Assembly (NCBI GenBank): GCA_900491605.1 | Contig: UESW01004075.1 | Location: 1,819,511 to 1,883,510, forward strand | Length of the DNA: 64,000 nucleotides | Source: Calamus simplicifolius | Lineage: Eukaryota; Streptophyta; Magnoliopsida; Arecales; Arecaceae | Direction: 5' to 3' | Part shown: positions 24,511-35,093 of the stretch, piece by piece | How positions within the stretch are numbered: position 1 is the stretch's first letter | Layout of the letters: every line of letters begins with the position of its first letter | Made by a program: the position numbers and the translations under genes | Notes under the pieces: model-generated | Seen by the model: only the letters and a program-made list of their open reading frames with translations | What the model was told of the DNA's origin: nothing | Database searches by the model: none

Positions 24511-24528
24511 ACCATTGTTCTTGTAGTG

Positions 24529-25155
24529 ATATAACCATCATCCATATAAATTTTTAGTGTCATTGTAATTTTATTATTACTATAACTATTATCAAAATTT
24601 TATCATGATTGGCCTTATGATATAGGCAACTATAAACTACTCAAAAAATTAATTTAATTAGAATTTTCATAATATGCCCAATTTCACATGCAACATGTTT
24701 ATATCATAGTATATTTATTTTGCACATATATTATTAATACAAAATTTTAATAAAGTATAAACAATATTAGATTATCAAATCATGTTACATGTGAGAGTGT
24801 CGTAAATAAATAATAAATTTGACATCATGTGAAAATATTATTCTAGAATTTTAGCCTAAAATTCACATAGTGCAGTATGCAAAATTATAGTAAAAATTGT
24901 GTAATATTTAATCAACATAATATTACATAATTTGCATTAATAAAATGGGCTAAATATATATAAATCAGGGTGTTGTTCTTTACATAATTGTATTAGCTAG
25001 AGAAGGAATTCAAAAATTTCTATCAGACATTTTATTTTGAAAGACCAAAATGCCTCATCTATTCTAAATTTCAACATTAAGCATGCTCAATGTTACCTAG
25101 AGATTGAGAGAGAGATTTTGCAAGAGCCCCTAATGGAACATTTGCAGCTAGTACA
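24529..25155 (+). repeat. Segment X end and start of segment Z, copy 1
   Basis: The first ~440 bp match 38.52-38.95 kb. From about 24.97 kb the sequence matches 39.99-40.15 and 43.37-43.55 kb (block GACATTTTATTTTGAAAGAC and the AG-rich GAGAGAGA tract before TGGAACATTTG). It is cut at 25155 by the gypsy insertion and resumes at 36549. Confidence 0.8.
25151..25155. repeat. Gypsy target site duplication GTACA, left
   Basis: GTACA directly left of the LTR, matched exactly at 36549-36553. Confidence 0.9.
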
Positions 25156-25868
25156 TGTTGCGGCCGAATCACGTATGATGAACGTCGGGCAGTCTAGGAT
25201 CACCGGGTGCAGAGAGATTACCGTCTTCCTCCTGGAGCCTGCAAAAAGTCCCGGGCCGGTAGTTCCAACGGGGACCCTCCGACGCCCAAGTTAGTGAGTC
25301 GTCGAACAGGGATCTTAATCTTTTGTTTGATTATTCTAGTGGAAGTTTTTCTCAAAGAGAGTCCCCCTCGCATGGAGCTCGGGTCCTCCCTTTATACCTG
25401 TCGGGAATCCCGTATATCTTGGCCTGTTGGAACCGTCGAATCTGCTTCATCGAACGGTAAGTTGTTGGACTATTGCGGGATAGGGGGCCGCTTATAGCGG
25501 TAACTGCTGATCGGGCTGAGACCTGCCCGCGATTTGGGTAAACAGGCTGTTCGGCAGTAGACCTTAAATCGCGGGGTCCTAGCCACTGGTGCCAACGCAT
25601 AGTGGGCCTTTGGTGCTGACGATGGGGGCCGACGCTGAGGGCCGACACTGAGGGCCGACGCTGGGGGCCTACGCTGAGGGCCAATGCTGAGGGCCAACGC
25701 TGGGGGGCCTACGCTGAGGGCCGATGCTGAGGGCCAACGCTGGGGGGCCTACGCTGAGGGCCGACACTGAGGGCCGACGCTGGTGGCTTTGGGTTTCGTT
25801 GTCACATCATTGCTTTCGAAAGTCGTGCGGAAGATAATACTACCCCGGGGAAACCGCCAGCCGTATCA
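25156..25868 (-). repeat. 3' LTR of the gypsy element
   Basis: 713 bp, being the left LTR and therefore 3' in the element's own direction. It contains a 12-unit GC-rich array near 25.62-25.79 kb (core GCCGACGCTGAGG). Confidence 0.9.
25620..25790 (-). repeat. ~13-bp GC-rich tandem array in the gypsy 3' LTR, 12 units
   Basis: Variants of GGGCCGACGCTGA, GGGCCAACGCTGG and GGGCCTACGCTGA alternate, giving a higher-order unit of about three short units (~40 bp). Confidence 0.85.
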
Positions 25869-25870
25869 GA

Positions 25871-25885
25871 TGCCCCCCACCCCTG
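25871..25885 (-). promoter_or_regulatory. Polypurine tract of the gypsy element
   Basis: On the - strand a purine-rich AGGGGTGGGGGGC run lies two to three bases before the 3' LTR. Position and composition fit the plus-strand primer and confirm leftward orientation. Confidence 0.8.
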
Positions 25886-26208
25886 AGATTGGTGAGCGTT
25901 TACTTACCTGCGAAAGGGGGTGTGAATGTCTTCTAGGGGGCCGGTTTCCACGGTCATCTTGCTTTTGTTGGGATTAGGGAAGATTTTCCTCGGGCGGTGC
26001 TACGAAAGGCGGACGACATCATTGCGGTAAGGTTAGCATCTCCTTTTACATTGGTGGTCTTTTCGATCTTATCGCATCGGCGGGTCATCGAAACGCCTCC
26101 CAACTGAAGACGAACGCGTGGTTGAATCGGACGGTTAGAGGGTGTTCCGAGATGGTGTAATGATGACGAATTGCCCTTATCTTCCTATCTTCCCTCTTTC
26201 TTCCGCCA

Positions 26209-28734
26209 TTGCCCCCTTTTGAGTCCGCCTGCGTTTCCGTCTTCTGTTCGTTCTCCGTGCTCTGTTCCTGCTCGCGATTTTCTTCTCAGGTCAGTTCTCA
26301 TGGCTTCTTCTCCTTCTTGCTCTATTTCCGGTTCTTGGGGGGGTCCCACCATTCTTCCCAGTCTGAGTCCCAGTCCATCCAATGGTCCACCTCATCTTCT
26401 GATCCTTCACCAGAGCCCCGACCAGTCGATCGTCCCTCCACTGGGATTCGTCCGTCCGGTGGACAAACTTCCGTTAGAACCTGGCCGGCGGTTGCCGGCC
26501 CTTCTAGGGTTACGAAGGAGTCCCCCGAAGGGACTGCGTCGACCATGTCTGCCCAGGACATTGCGAACTTAAGGGCTAGGTACGGCTTCCCTCCGGACCT
26601 TCACCTGTTTGTTCCTACCTCCAATGATAGGGCAACCTCCTCCCGTTCCGGGAGGGTTGCCCTGTACGGGGCCTTTTTTAAGGCCGGGCTTAGGTTACCG
26701 ATTCACCCCTTTATCCTTAATCTTCTGGATAGGTATTCCTTGACCCCGTCTCAACTAGTTCCCAATTCCTTCCGAACCATAGTTGGGTTTTTGGTACTTT
26801 GCCATCTGCAGGGTATAGAGGCTAGCATTTCTTTTCCGCAGCTTCTATACCTTGCGCAAACAGTCGGGGTGGTGGTCTTTCACTCCTAGATCCAATAGGA
26901 TCCTTAGGTTGTGCCTTCCTTCCTCCGTTAAGGGATGGAAGGACAAGTTCTTCTTTGCGGACGTCAGCGGGGTTCGTGGAAGCTGGGGGGTACCCAATAT
27001 CGATGCCAACAGGGACGCCTCCATCCTTCCACGAGACCGGATGGCATTTGGGCAGCTCCTAACTGCTGAGATTCCTAAGTGCAATAAGCTGATAGCCGAA
27101 GAGAACCTTCAACGTGCCGGCTTAATTCCCTCGAGGGGTGAGCATTAGTCCACTTGCCTTCCTTCTCTGTTCTTCTCCCTTCTCTCCTTTTTTCTTCTCT
27201 TTTTTTTTTTTTTTTTTTTTTTAACTATCCCTTGCTTGCGTAGGGATGGCGCCGTCATTGCACAAGCTCAAGCAGGTGGCCGCTAAAAAGAGGAAGGCCA
27301 CGGGGACTGTATCCCCTGCTGAAGGGAGGGCTGCCACTAAGGTTCCCAGGAGGGCCGACGCCGGGAGGGTTAGTGGCAGAGAGACCGGCGCTGGGATGGC
27401 CGACACTGGAGGAACTATGGTCGTGAAGCCCCTACGCGCCAAAGTCCCGAAGAAGGGCGGCCCCAAAAGGGCCGTCACTAAAGGAGTCGACGCCCAGGAA
27501 GCCAAAGCAATGGGGCCCGTGTGCATAGGTGAGGCAATCCGACCCCAAGCCGAAGAACCCGTCCTGGAGACGCGGCAAAGGCCAAGGCTGGCAAGGAGGT
27601 GGAGCAAAGCCCGCCGGCAGAAGAATCTCCAGCCCCGGCTCCAATTATTTTACTTGATTTATCTCCTGAGGGGAAGATACCGTCTCCCGCGCCTACGGAG
27701 GCGGGTAAAGCTCCGGCGGCAATAGCGGTGACTCCGCCGCTGCCTTGCCCCCAGCTGAAGCGCCTCTACCGGCTAAAGAGCCGGGGACGGCAGGTTCTGA
27801 GGCAGAATCAGCCTCCGTGGGCCCGTCGTCCAGGGAAGGGAGGACTATCGATCCTTCCTTCCAGTCACTGCTGGCGAATCATAGCCGCTGGGCTATGCGG
27901 TTTATAGAGGAGGCTTCAGTGGAGGAGATGCAAGAATATCTCCGAAGTCGAAAGTGTGCTACCTTCTTTCGTGAAGCTTCGGTGGCGCACCTCTGGGTGA
28001 GTTTTTGTGCCACTATTGTCCTTTTCTTTTCCCTTTTCTCTGGATATCATATATATATATATATTTTTTTTCAGGCCTTGAACTCCCTTGTCGCCCTCAA
28101 AGATCTCTGGACTTTGAGCGACACCGCCCTTGAGCAAGCACGGGAGAGATGGCCTCCCTTCAAGTGAAAGCTGAAAAGTCGGCGATGGCCCTAGAGGACA
28201 CCCGGGCCACCCTGACGGGCGAGGTAGAGGCTATTCGGCTTAGAGCCGAAAAAGCTGAATACGCGCTGGAAGTTGCCCAGCGCCGTGCTGCCAATGAGCT
28301 GGACAACGCTCAGGTGGCGGAAGAGAAGCAAAAAGCGGCCGAGGAGAAGCTGACGGCGGCCGAGGAGAAGCTGGTGGCAGCAGAGCAGGAGGTAAATGTT
28401 CTAAAGACTCGATTGAGTTATGCCTCTGCCGAGACTAATGCGGTTAAGGAAGCCACCCGCCAGCACATAATTAAAATTGCGGATCTGGAGGCATTAGTGG
28501 CGGAGGCCCAGAGAAGAGCCACCGAGGCGGAAAGGAAGGGGGCTAACATTATAGAGGACTATAAGAAATCCGCAGCCTTCGATGACGAGGTAGCCGAGTC
28601 AGCGGCGCTCGCTATGACGCCGGCTTCAAGATTGCAAAAAGAAAGTCCAGGAGCTTTATGACCTGGAAGATATCGAAGATCTGCAGCCTGACGACGTCCC
28701 CGAGGATGATGTCCCGCCTTCGGATGCCCATTAG
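26209..28734 (+). pseudogene. Antisense extra ORF of the Tat element (putative gypsy-type transposon domain)
   Basis: On the + strand, opposite to pol, between the minisatellite and the 3' LTR. Parts: a Ser/Pro-rich N-terminus; a conserved domain (LRARYGFPPDLHLFVPTSND, then AFFKAGLRLPIHPF, and SGWWSFTPRSNRILR in the next frame) of the kind annotated as putative gypsy-type transposon; an intron 27137-27241 with a long T tract; a Pro/Ala-rich middle; an intron 27994-28074; and an Ala/Glu-rich coiled coil (28149-28620). It ends in an acidic tail (QPDDVPEDDVPP) and TAG at 28732. Frameshifts near 26.84, 28.145 and 28.62 kb break it. Tat-clade elements are known to carry such antisense ORFs; their role is not established. 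Confidence 0.75.
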
Positions 28735-28974
28735 CAGCTTTTTTTTCTTCTCCTTGTCAGAAATTTTGTAAACTTCATCATCAATGAATATTTGTCTATC
28801 TTGATCCTTCAGTTATGATCTACCTCCTTTGTTCGAACTGCTGTGAACTGCCAGTCGATAAGATTACGTATAGTAGGTTACGCTTGATAGGGCCGTGACG
28901 CTGTCCTAAGCAACGACAAAACCAATATTCGATGGTAGAGCGGATTTTAGTTGCTTATCGTAAATCCGAGGTGC

Positions 28975-30100
28975 CGCCAACTCATAGTTGGTTTTTACGG
29001 CCGATGCTAAGCGTCGGTCTTAGGTGCCAACGCGGAGTTGGTCTTGACTGCCGGAACGGATGGATCGGGTCTTTTGCTGGACGCTGGGCCGTTCTTGGAT
29101 GCCAACGCGAGTTGGTCTTTAACTGCCGGAGCGGATCCGGTCTTTGTTGCCGACGCTGGGCGCCGGTCTTAGGTGCCAACGTGGAGTTGGTCTTTAGACG
29201 CTGCGCCGGTCTTAGCCGGAGCGGATCCGGTCTTTATTGCCGACGCTGGGCGCCGGTCTGGGAGTGCCGGAGCGGATCCGGTCTTTGATGCCGACGCTGG
29301 GCGCCGGTCTTGGGGTGCCGGAGCGGATCCGGTCTTTTGTTGCCGATGCTGGGCGCCGGTCTTAGGTGCCAACGCGGAGTTGGTCTTTAGTTGCCGACGC
29401 TGGACGCCGGAGCGGATCCGGTCTTTAGTTGCCGACGCTGGCGCCGGTCTTAGGGTGCCGGAGCGGATCCGGTCTTTTGATGCCGACGCTGGGCGCCGGT
29501 CTTAGGGCCGGAGCGGATCCGGTCTTTAGTTGCCGACGCTGGACGCTGGTCTTAGGGTGCCGGAGCGGATCCGGTCTTTTGATGCCGACGCTGGGCGCCG
29601 GTCTTAGGGTGCCGGAGCGGATCCGTCTTTGATGCCGACGCTGGGCGCCGGTCTTAGGTGCCAACGCGGAGTTGGTCTTTAGTCCGGAGCGGATCCGGTC
29701 TTTGTTGCCGACGCTGGGCGCCGGTCTTGCCAAAGCGGATCCGGTCTTTGATGCCGATGCTGGACGCCGGTCTTGGGGTGCCGGAGCGGATCCGGTCTTT
29801 AGTTGCCGACGCTGGGCGCCGGTCTTAGGTGCCAACGCGGAGTTGGTCTTTGCTGCCGGAGCGGATCCGGTCTTTTGCCGACGCTGGGCGCCGGTCTGGA
29901 GTGCCGGAGCGGATCCGGTCTTGCCGGAGCGGATCCGGTCTTTGATGCCGACGCTGGGCGCCGGTCTTGGTGCCGGAGCGGATCCGGTCTTTTTGCCGAC
30001 GCTGGGCGCCGGTCTTAGGTGCCAACGGGAGTTGGTCTTTAAAATCCGGTCTTTTTGCCGACGCTGGACGCCGGTCTTTGCCGGAGCGGATCCGGTCTTT
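28975..30100 (+). repeat. GC-rich minisatellite after pol in the gypsy element
   Basis: About 17 occurrences of GCGGATCCGGTCTTT joined to GCCGACGCTGGGCGCCGGTC, in ~50-bp units, with interspersed TGCCAACGCGGAGTTGGTCTT variants. The core GCCGACGCTG is shared with the LTR arrays of the same element. Open frames across it are by-products. Tat-clade elements are known to carry variable tandem repeats in this region. Confidence 0.9.
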
Positions 30101-30180
30101 AGCTAAACATACTCATTAGAAAATAAGAACAGGTCTATTATTCATGCATCAGACAGATTCAAGTTAATAACGATAGAATT

Positions 30181-31015
30181 CTATTGATAGTACCGTCGTA
30201 AATTGTCGGCATTCCAAGTTCGAGGGAGCAGCTTCCCGTCCAGCTCTTCAACTTTATATGCTCCATGGTGGAGTACCTCTTTGACACGGTATGGTCCTTC
30301 CCATTTTGGTGCCAGCTTGCCCCCTTCCGTTGGCTTCGATACTTCAGCTCTTCGTAGGACCAGGTCTCCTGGCCGGAATGTCTTGGGCCGCACCCGAGAG
30401 TTGTAGTGTTTGGCCACTCGCTGACGGAACGCTGCCATCCGAAGATGCGCTTGATCCCGCAATTCTTCCACCAAATCCAGATCAGCCCTTAGCTGGTTGG
30501 AGTTGCTTTCTTCGTGGTATAATTCCGTCCGGGGACTAGGAGCCCCTATTTCTACGGGGATGACCGCCTCGGTCCCAAAGACCAGGCTGAAGGGAGTTTC
30601 CCCTGTGGGTGCTCGCGGCGTAGTATGGTAGGCCCACAACACACTGGAAAGTTCTTCCACCCAGCGCCCTTTACAGCTATCTAGCCGAGCCCGGAGCCCT
30701 TGTAGGATGATGCGATTGGTCACCTCAGCTGCGCCGTTGGTTTGGGGATGCCCTACGGAGGTGAATCGGTGACGGATTCCTAGGCCCTCGCAGAATTCTC
30801 GGAAGGCCGTGTTATCAAACTGTCGGCCGTTGTCTGTAACCAGGGTGTGGTAACCCAAACCGACACACCACAGATTTCCAGAAGAAAGACTTCACTTTGG
30901 CTTCCGTGATCTTAGCAAGAGCTTCCGCCTCGATCCACTTAGTGAAATGATCGACGGCTACAACTAGGAACTTACGTTGTCCGGAGGCAGGGGGGAAAGG
31001 TCCTAGGATGTCCAT
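30181..31015 (-). pseudogene. Gypsy integrase core and C-terminus, frameshifted
   Basis: The - strand frame 31015-30815 carries the start of the core (MDILGPFPPASGQRKFLVVA, DHFTKWIEAEAL). It shifts frame near 30.84 kb into 30858-30181, which has VTDNGRQFDN, GHPQTNGAAEVTNR (the catalytic Glu) and WAYHTTPRAPTGETPF, ending at RTWNADNLRRYYQ. The D, D, E residues are all present. The C-terminal end matches the usual Tat integrase length. One frameshift near the second Asp separates the halves. Confidence 0.85.
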
Positions 31016-31053
31016 GCCCCATTGTGCGAAGGGCCACGGTGCAGCCAGAGGGG

Positions 31054-31495
31054 TTAGCTGGGACGCAGGTTGATGTTGGACGTTGGCGTGACGCTGGCAG
31101 CTGTCACACTTTTTAACAGTTCAGATGCGTCTTCTTTCATCGTCAACCAGTAATACCCTTGACGTAGAGCTTTATGCAAGAGCCCTGCCCCCCAGATGGC
31201 TTCCGCATATCCCCTCGTGTATCTCTCGCAAAATATAATTGGCGTCGGTAGGACCGACGCACCTGAGGATAGGGTACGAGAATGACCTTCGGTAGAGCCT
31301 TCCTTCCATAAGGAAGAACTTCGGGGCCCGTCTCTTAAGCTTCCTGGCTTCGGCAGGGTCTTCGGGGAGGATACCTTCAGTAAAGTATTGAACATAGGCG
31401 TCCATCCAGGAAGGCTCCTGCTCCACTGGTAAAGTTTCTATTGGTGCATCAATGCTTGGGGCTTCTAAGTGCTCCACGTAAGCTTTTCCCAACAT
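31054..31495 (-). pseudogene. Gypsy integrase zinc-binding region, frameshifted
   Basis: Reads PSWMDAYVQYFTEGILPEDP, then RAPKFFLMEGRLYRRSF and CVGPTDANYILREIHEGICG with SHLGGRALA. The second frame continues HKALRQGYYWLTMKEDAS. This is the HHCC linker between RNase H and the integrase core. One or more frameshifts lie near 31.18 kb. Confidence 0.8.
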
Positions 31496-31794
31496 CCCAT
31501 CAGCTGAGGCAGCGAGGTGGGATAGGGCGTCAGCTCTAGCATTCTCTTGTCGAGGAATGTAGCTGACGCTGAAGTGAGTGAATGGGAAGTCATTGAGAAC
31601 ACCGCGTCCAAGTAACGGGCCATGATGGGATCCTTTGCCTCGTACTCCTTGGTGATCTGGCCAGCAACCAATTGGGAGTCGGTAAAAGCTCTAAGGCGTT
31701 TCACCCCAAGTTCCCGAGCCAGTCTTACTCCGGATAACAAAGCCTCATATTCCGCCTGGTTATTAGTGGCTGGAAGAGGAAGCGAAGTGCACAC
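31465..31794 (-). pseudogene. Second (acquired-type) RNase H of the Tat element, C-terminal part
   Basis: The - strand frame has ATNNQAEYEALLSGVRLARE and RLRAFTDSQLVAGQITKEY, with the catalytic Glu and Asp of RNase H. It follows the beginning of the same domain (EWVLHVDGASNSQGSG) in the upstream frame, with a frameshift near 31.78 kb. It is separate from the gypsy-type RNase H that follows RT, giving the dual arrangement diagnostic of the Tat clade. Confidence 0.85.
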
Positions 31795-33278
31795 TCAGTA
31801 ACCACCCCATCCGGGTTAGCCAAGATGAGGCCTGCTCCGCTCCCTTGAGAGTTCGATGCCCCATCTACGTGAAGGACCCACTCATCGTCACCGGCTTCCA
31901 AGGGTTGAGTGTCCGTCGGAAGTTCTTTGGATAACTCGGTTCCCCAAGTACATTCGACCAAGAAATCTGCCAAGACTTGAGACTTCATGGCCGAACGAGG
32001 GCGGAAAGATAAATCAAACTCCCCCAGCTTGAGGGCCCACCTGGCCAGCCGGCCAGAAGTATCCGGACGAGCTAGAATTGTCTTTAGAGGCTGGTCAGTG
32101 ATTACTGCGATCGGGTGGGCTTGGAAGTATGGCCGCAGACGCTGGGCCGACACGATTAACGCAAAGATGATCTTTTCCATGTTTGAGTATCGAGTCTCAG
32201 CATCATGAAGCACCTTACTTGTATAGTATACTGGCCTTTGTGTGCCATCAGTGTCCACACGGGCTAGCACGGAGCTAACAGCCTCAGGAGAGGCCGCAAG
32301 GTATAGAAGGAGCTCCTCTCCGCCCGTCGGCTTGGCTAGCAGTGGCGGGGTGGATAGGAACGTCTTTAACCCTTCGAACGCCTCCTGGCATTCTTTGGTC
32401 CACTCGAACTTATTGATTCTGCGAAGCGCCTTGAAGAAAGGCAAACACCTTTCCGCGGACTTGGATAGGAAGCGGCTTAAGGCGGCTATTCTTCCTGTCA
32501 GTCGTTGTACTTCCTTCTTATTGGCGGGAGGCCTCATGTCCAAGATGGCTTGGACTTTGTCCGGGTTAGCTTCAATTCCTCTCCGGGTCACCATGAAACC
32601 CAAGAACTTCCCAGCTGTTACTCCGAATGCACATTTGCGAGGGTTCAGCTTCATCTGATATCGACGAAGATTGTCAAAAGTTTCTGCCAGATCCGTGATG
32701 TGGTCAAGGGCACGAACGCTTTTCGTCAGCATGTCATCCACATACACTTCCATATTACGCCCTATCTGTCCTTCAAAGACTTTGTTCATCAGCCTCTGGT
32801 AAGTAGCCCCCGCGTTCTTTAACCCGAAAGGCATCACCTTGTAGCAATATAGCCCCTTTTCGGTTATGAAGGAAGTAGCTTCTTCATCCTCCGGATTCAT
32901 CCGGATCTGGTTGTATCCGGAGAAAGCGTCCATGAAGCTGAGGACCTCATGGCCGGATGTAGCATCCACCAATTGATCGATTCGAGGTAGTGGAAAGCTA
33001 TCTTTGGGGCACGCCTTGTTGAGGTCGGTGAAATCTACACACATTCTCCAGCTCCCGTTGGCCTTGCGGACTAACACCACATTAGCTAGCCATTCAGGGT
33101 AGTGGACTTCCCGAATGTGGCCCGCAGCCATAAGCTTGCGGATCTCCTCGTCGATAGCTTTCTGTCTGTCTGGAGCGAAGTTTCTCTTCTTCTGTCGGAT
33201 TGGCCGACACTCTGGCTTGAGGTTAAGCCGATGGGTAATTACTTCTTCAGGGACGCCTGGCATGTCGGAGAAGACCAT
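31725..33278 (-). pseudogene. Gypsy reverse transcriptase and RNase H
   Basis: A 517-codon open frame. RT motifs: VRKANGSWRMCVDFTDLNKA, SFMDAFSGYNQI, MPFGLKNAGATYQRL, and the active site VYVDDML. It is followed by a thumb/connection, then the gypsy RNase H (PVYYTSKVLHDAETRY, VITDQPLKTIL), and the start of a second RNase H (VLHVDGAS). The catalytic D-D pair of RT is intact. The frame is not continuous with the protease frame upstream (shift near 33.26 kb) or with the rest of the second RNase H. Confidence 0.9.
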
Positions 33279-34003
33279 GCGAAGACGTCAGCGTTGGACC
33301 GCAGGAATGCGAGGAGTTGACGACGTGCCTCTTCCGGGAGTGATGCCCCCAGCTGAACAGTCCTTGCCGGGTTATCGTCCAAGGGGAGGGTTAGAAGGTG
33401 CTCTGCCGGCTCTCCCCTTCTTCCCAACTCCCTAGGATCGAGCGACTCAGAGGCTGTCGCTGACTCTGCACTCAGCGGACTGGGCGACAGATGATAACAG
33501 GGCGGCAGTGGGCTTTGCTCCCCCTTCATTTCTCCGATCCCTTCGTTGGTAGGGAACCTTACTAACAGTCTCTTGGTGGAGATCACGGCATCCAGCAGGT
33601 TCAGCCCCGGTCTTCCCAAGATGGCGTTATAAGCCAGCGGGACCCGGACCACCAGGAAGTTTACGACCACTGTACTCTGACATGGAGGAGTTCCAGCCGT
33701 GACCGGGAGAGCAATTTCGCCTTCGACGTTCACTGAGTCTCCCGTGAAGCCCATTAGTGGTGTGGCAACAGGTCGAAGCAAGGACCTTGATAAGTTCATC
33801 CGAACAAAAGCCTCGTAACTCAAGACATCCACAGAGCTCCCACTATCAATTAAAATTCTTTTTACAGGGTGTTTAGCTATAGTCATAGAAACTACGACGC
33901 TGTCGTCGTGCTTGTTAACTACCCCTCTAGATCCTTTCCGAAAAAAGGTATTACAGAGTCTATTCCCTCGCGTGGCCTTTTCGAACCACCATCCGTTCCC
34001 CAA
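33239..34003 (-). pseudogene. Gypsy aspartic protease region
   Basis: 254 codons. The active-site motif is ILIDSGSSVDVL with intact D-S-G, followed by the LGRPGLN hairpin region and a long linker ending in DVFAWS, which normally leads straight into RT. The frame breaks right after DVFAWS near 33.26 kb. Upstream it is out of frame with Gag at about 34.0 kb. Confidence 0.85.
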
Positions 34004-34013
34004 GAGATCATAG

Positions 34014-35036
34014 CTATGGTTTTTTCAGTCGGGGCATTATCCACGCCAGCCGGATGACTTGGGGGCCATGGGGCCCACCGCGGGGAGATTCCCCTTCGAA
34101 CAAACTTGCCCAGGTGGCCCTGCTGACCAGCTCCTCGATGGCCTTCTTTAAATTGCGGCAGTCTTCGGTGTCGTGGCCGTAGTCCCGATGGTACCGGCAG
34201 TAAAACTCCTTGTTGCGGGGGGCTCCAGACTTCAAGGGAGCCGGTCGCTTGAAATATGGTTCCTCCTCAATTTCCAGCAGGATGTGGGAGATGGGGGCCA
34301 TGAGGGGAGTGAACTGCTCTTTAGGAACCAGCGCTTGTGGCCGGCGATCCGGGCGTCGTGGAGGCTCGGGCTTCCTAGGTTGTGCACCAGCGCGGTCAGA
34401 AGGCGGCGGTTTGTTACCGGGGTTCTTGTCAATGTCTCTCCGGGAAGAATCTGCTTCGTCAGCGCGGATGTATTTCTGTGCCCGGCTCAGAAGCTCGGCG
34501 TAGGAACGCGGAGGCTTCTTATCCAGAGAGTAAGCGAATCTGGACGGGCGAAGTCCTCTCTTCAGGGCCAAGGTGGCGACAGAGTCTTCCAGGTTGTACA
34601 CCTCCAGCGCTGCCTCCTTAAATCGAGCGACGAAATCCTTTAAGGTCTCGCCACTTTTCTGCTGGACAGCAAAGAGGCTATCGGCAACTCGTGGGATCTT
34701 TCGACAGGCATCAAAATGAGCCAGGAAGGACCGCTCAAGTTGCCGAAAGGAGTTGATGCTGCGTGGAAGTAAACGGGAGTACCACGCGCGTGCCGCCTTA
34801 CGGAGCGTAGCCGGGAAGGCGACGCATAATAAGGAATCCGTCGCTCCCTGGACCTGCATGAGGACTTTGTAGCTTTCCAGATGGTCCAGGGGGTCCGTCG
34901 TTCCATCATATGGATCCAATTGAGGGAGACGAAACCGGGGGGGGACCGGTTCCTTCATGATATGGCGAGAAAGCGGAGGGCGACGTTCATACTCCGCTGC
35001 ATAGGGATCGGCGATCTGACGGCTGAGTTCGTCCAA
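34014..35036 (-). CDS. Gypsy Gag, retrotransposon gag domain
   Basis: 340 codons open. It contains the plant retrotransposon Gag capsid-like domain (DPLDHLESYKVLMQVQG, AARAWYSRLLP, FVARFKEAALEV) and a Cys/His segment CRYHRDYGHDTEDC typical of Tat Gag. The likely true start is farther upstream at 35657, because an N-terminal Gag frame precedes it. The ATG at 35036 lies inside the polyprotein. A frame change with the N-terminal piece occurs near 35.05-35.1 kb. Confidence 0.85.
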   Translation of the reverse strand: MDELSRQIADPYAAEYERRPPLSRHIMKEPVPPRFRLPQLDPYDGTTDPLDHLESYKVLMQVQGATDSLLCVAFPATLRKAARAWYSRLLPRSINSFRQLERSFLAHFDACRKIPRVADSLFAVQQKSGETLKDFVARFKEAALEVYNLEDSVATLALKRGLRPSRFAYSLDKKPPRSYAELLSRAQKYIRADEADSSRRDIDKNPGNKPPPSDRAGAQPRKPEPPRRPDRRPQALVPKEQFTPLMAPISHILLEIEEEPYFKRPAPLKSGAPRNKEFYCRYHRDYGHDTEDCRNLKKAIEELVSRATWASLFEGESPRGGPHGPQVIRLAWIMPRLKKP

Positions 35037-35093
35037 CCGCCGATGGTACTCGTCAAGCCTTTGCTCGGCCCGCCGAGTGGTTTTCCGGGGGTG

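Larger units (their letters stand above)
21828..24528. mobile_element. Non-autonomous CACTA-like DNA transposon, 2.7 kb
   Basis: Starts CACTACTAGAAAAG and ends CATTGTTCTTGTAGTG, giving CACTAC inverted ends with similar following bases. The uninterrupted second copy of the host segment (38.5 kb, GATAGGGTATAATCATC) shows the pre-insertion site and fixes both borders to within a few bases. The flank reads TATA on both sides with a shared T/A at the border, so the exact duplication length (2-4 bp) is ambiguous. The interior is made of ATCCCTC/GAGGGAT motifs in both orientations and no transposase is present. This fits a non-autonomous CACTA element with very long subterminal repeats. Confidence 0.75.

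Noticed and set aside
25352..25778. Open frames in the gypsy LTRs with SVGPQRRP-type repeats (also at 35940-36380)
   Set aside because: They translate the short GC-rich LTR array and occur in both LTRs. LTRs do not normally encode proteins in this clade.
28932..30106. Overlapping open frames on both strands encoding Gly/Ala/Arg-rich repeated peptides
   Set aside because: They follow the GC-rich minisatellite of the gypsy element in several frames at once. There is no domain, and the frames change with every unit indel.
34173..34643. 156-codon + strand frame across Gag
   Set aside because: Shadow of the Gag reading frame on the other strand, with no domain of its own.
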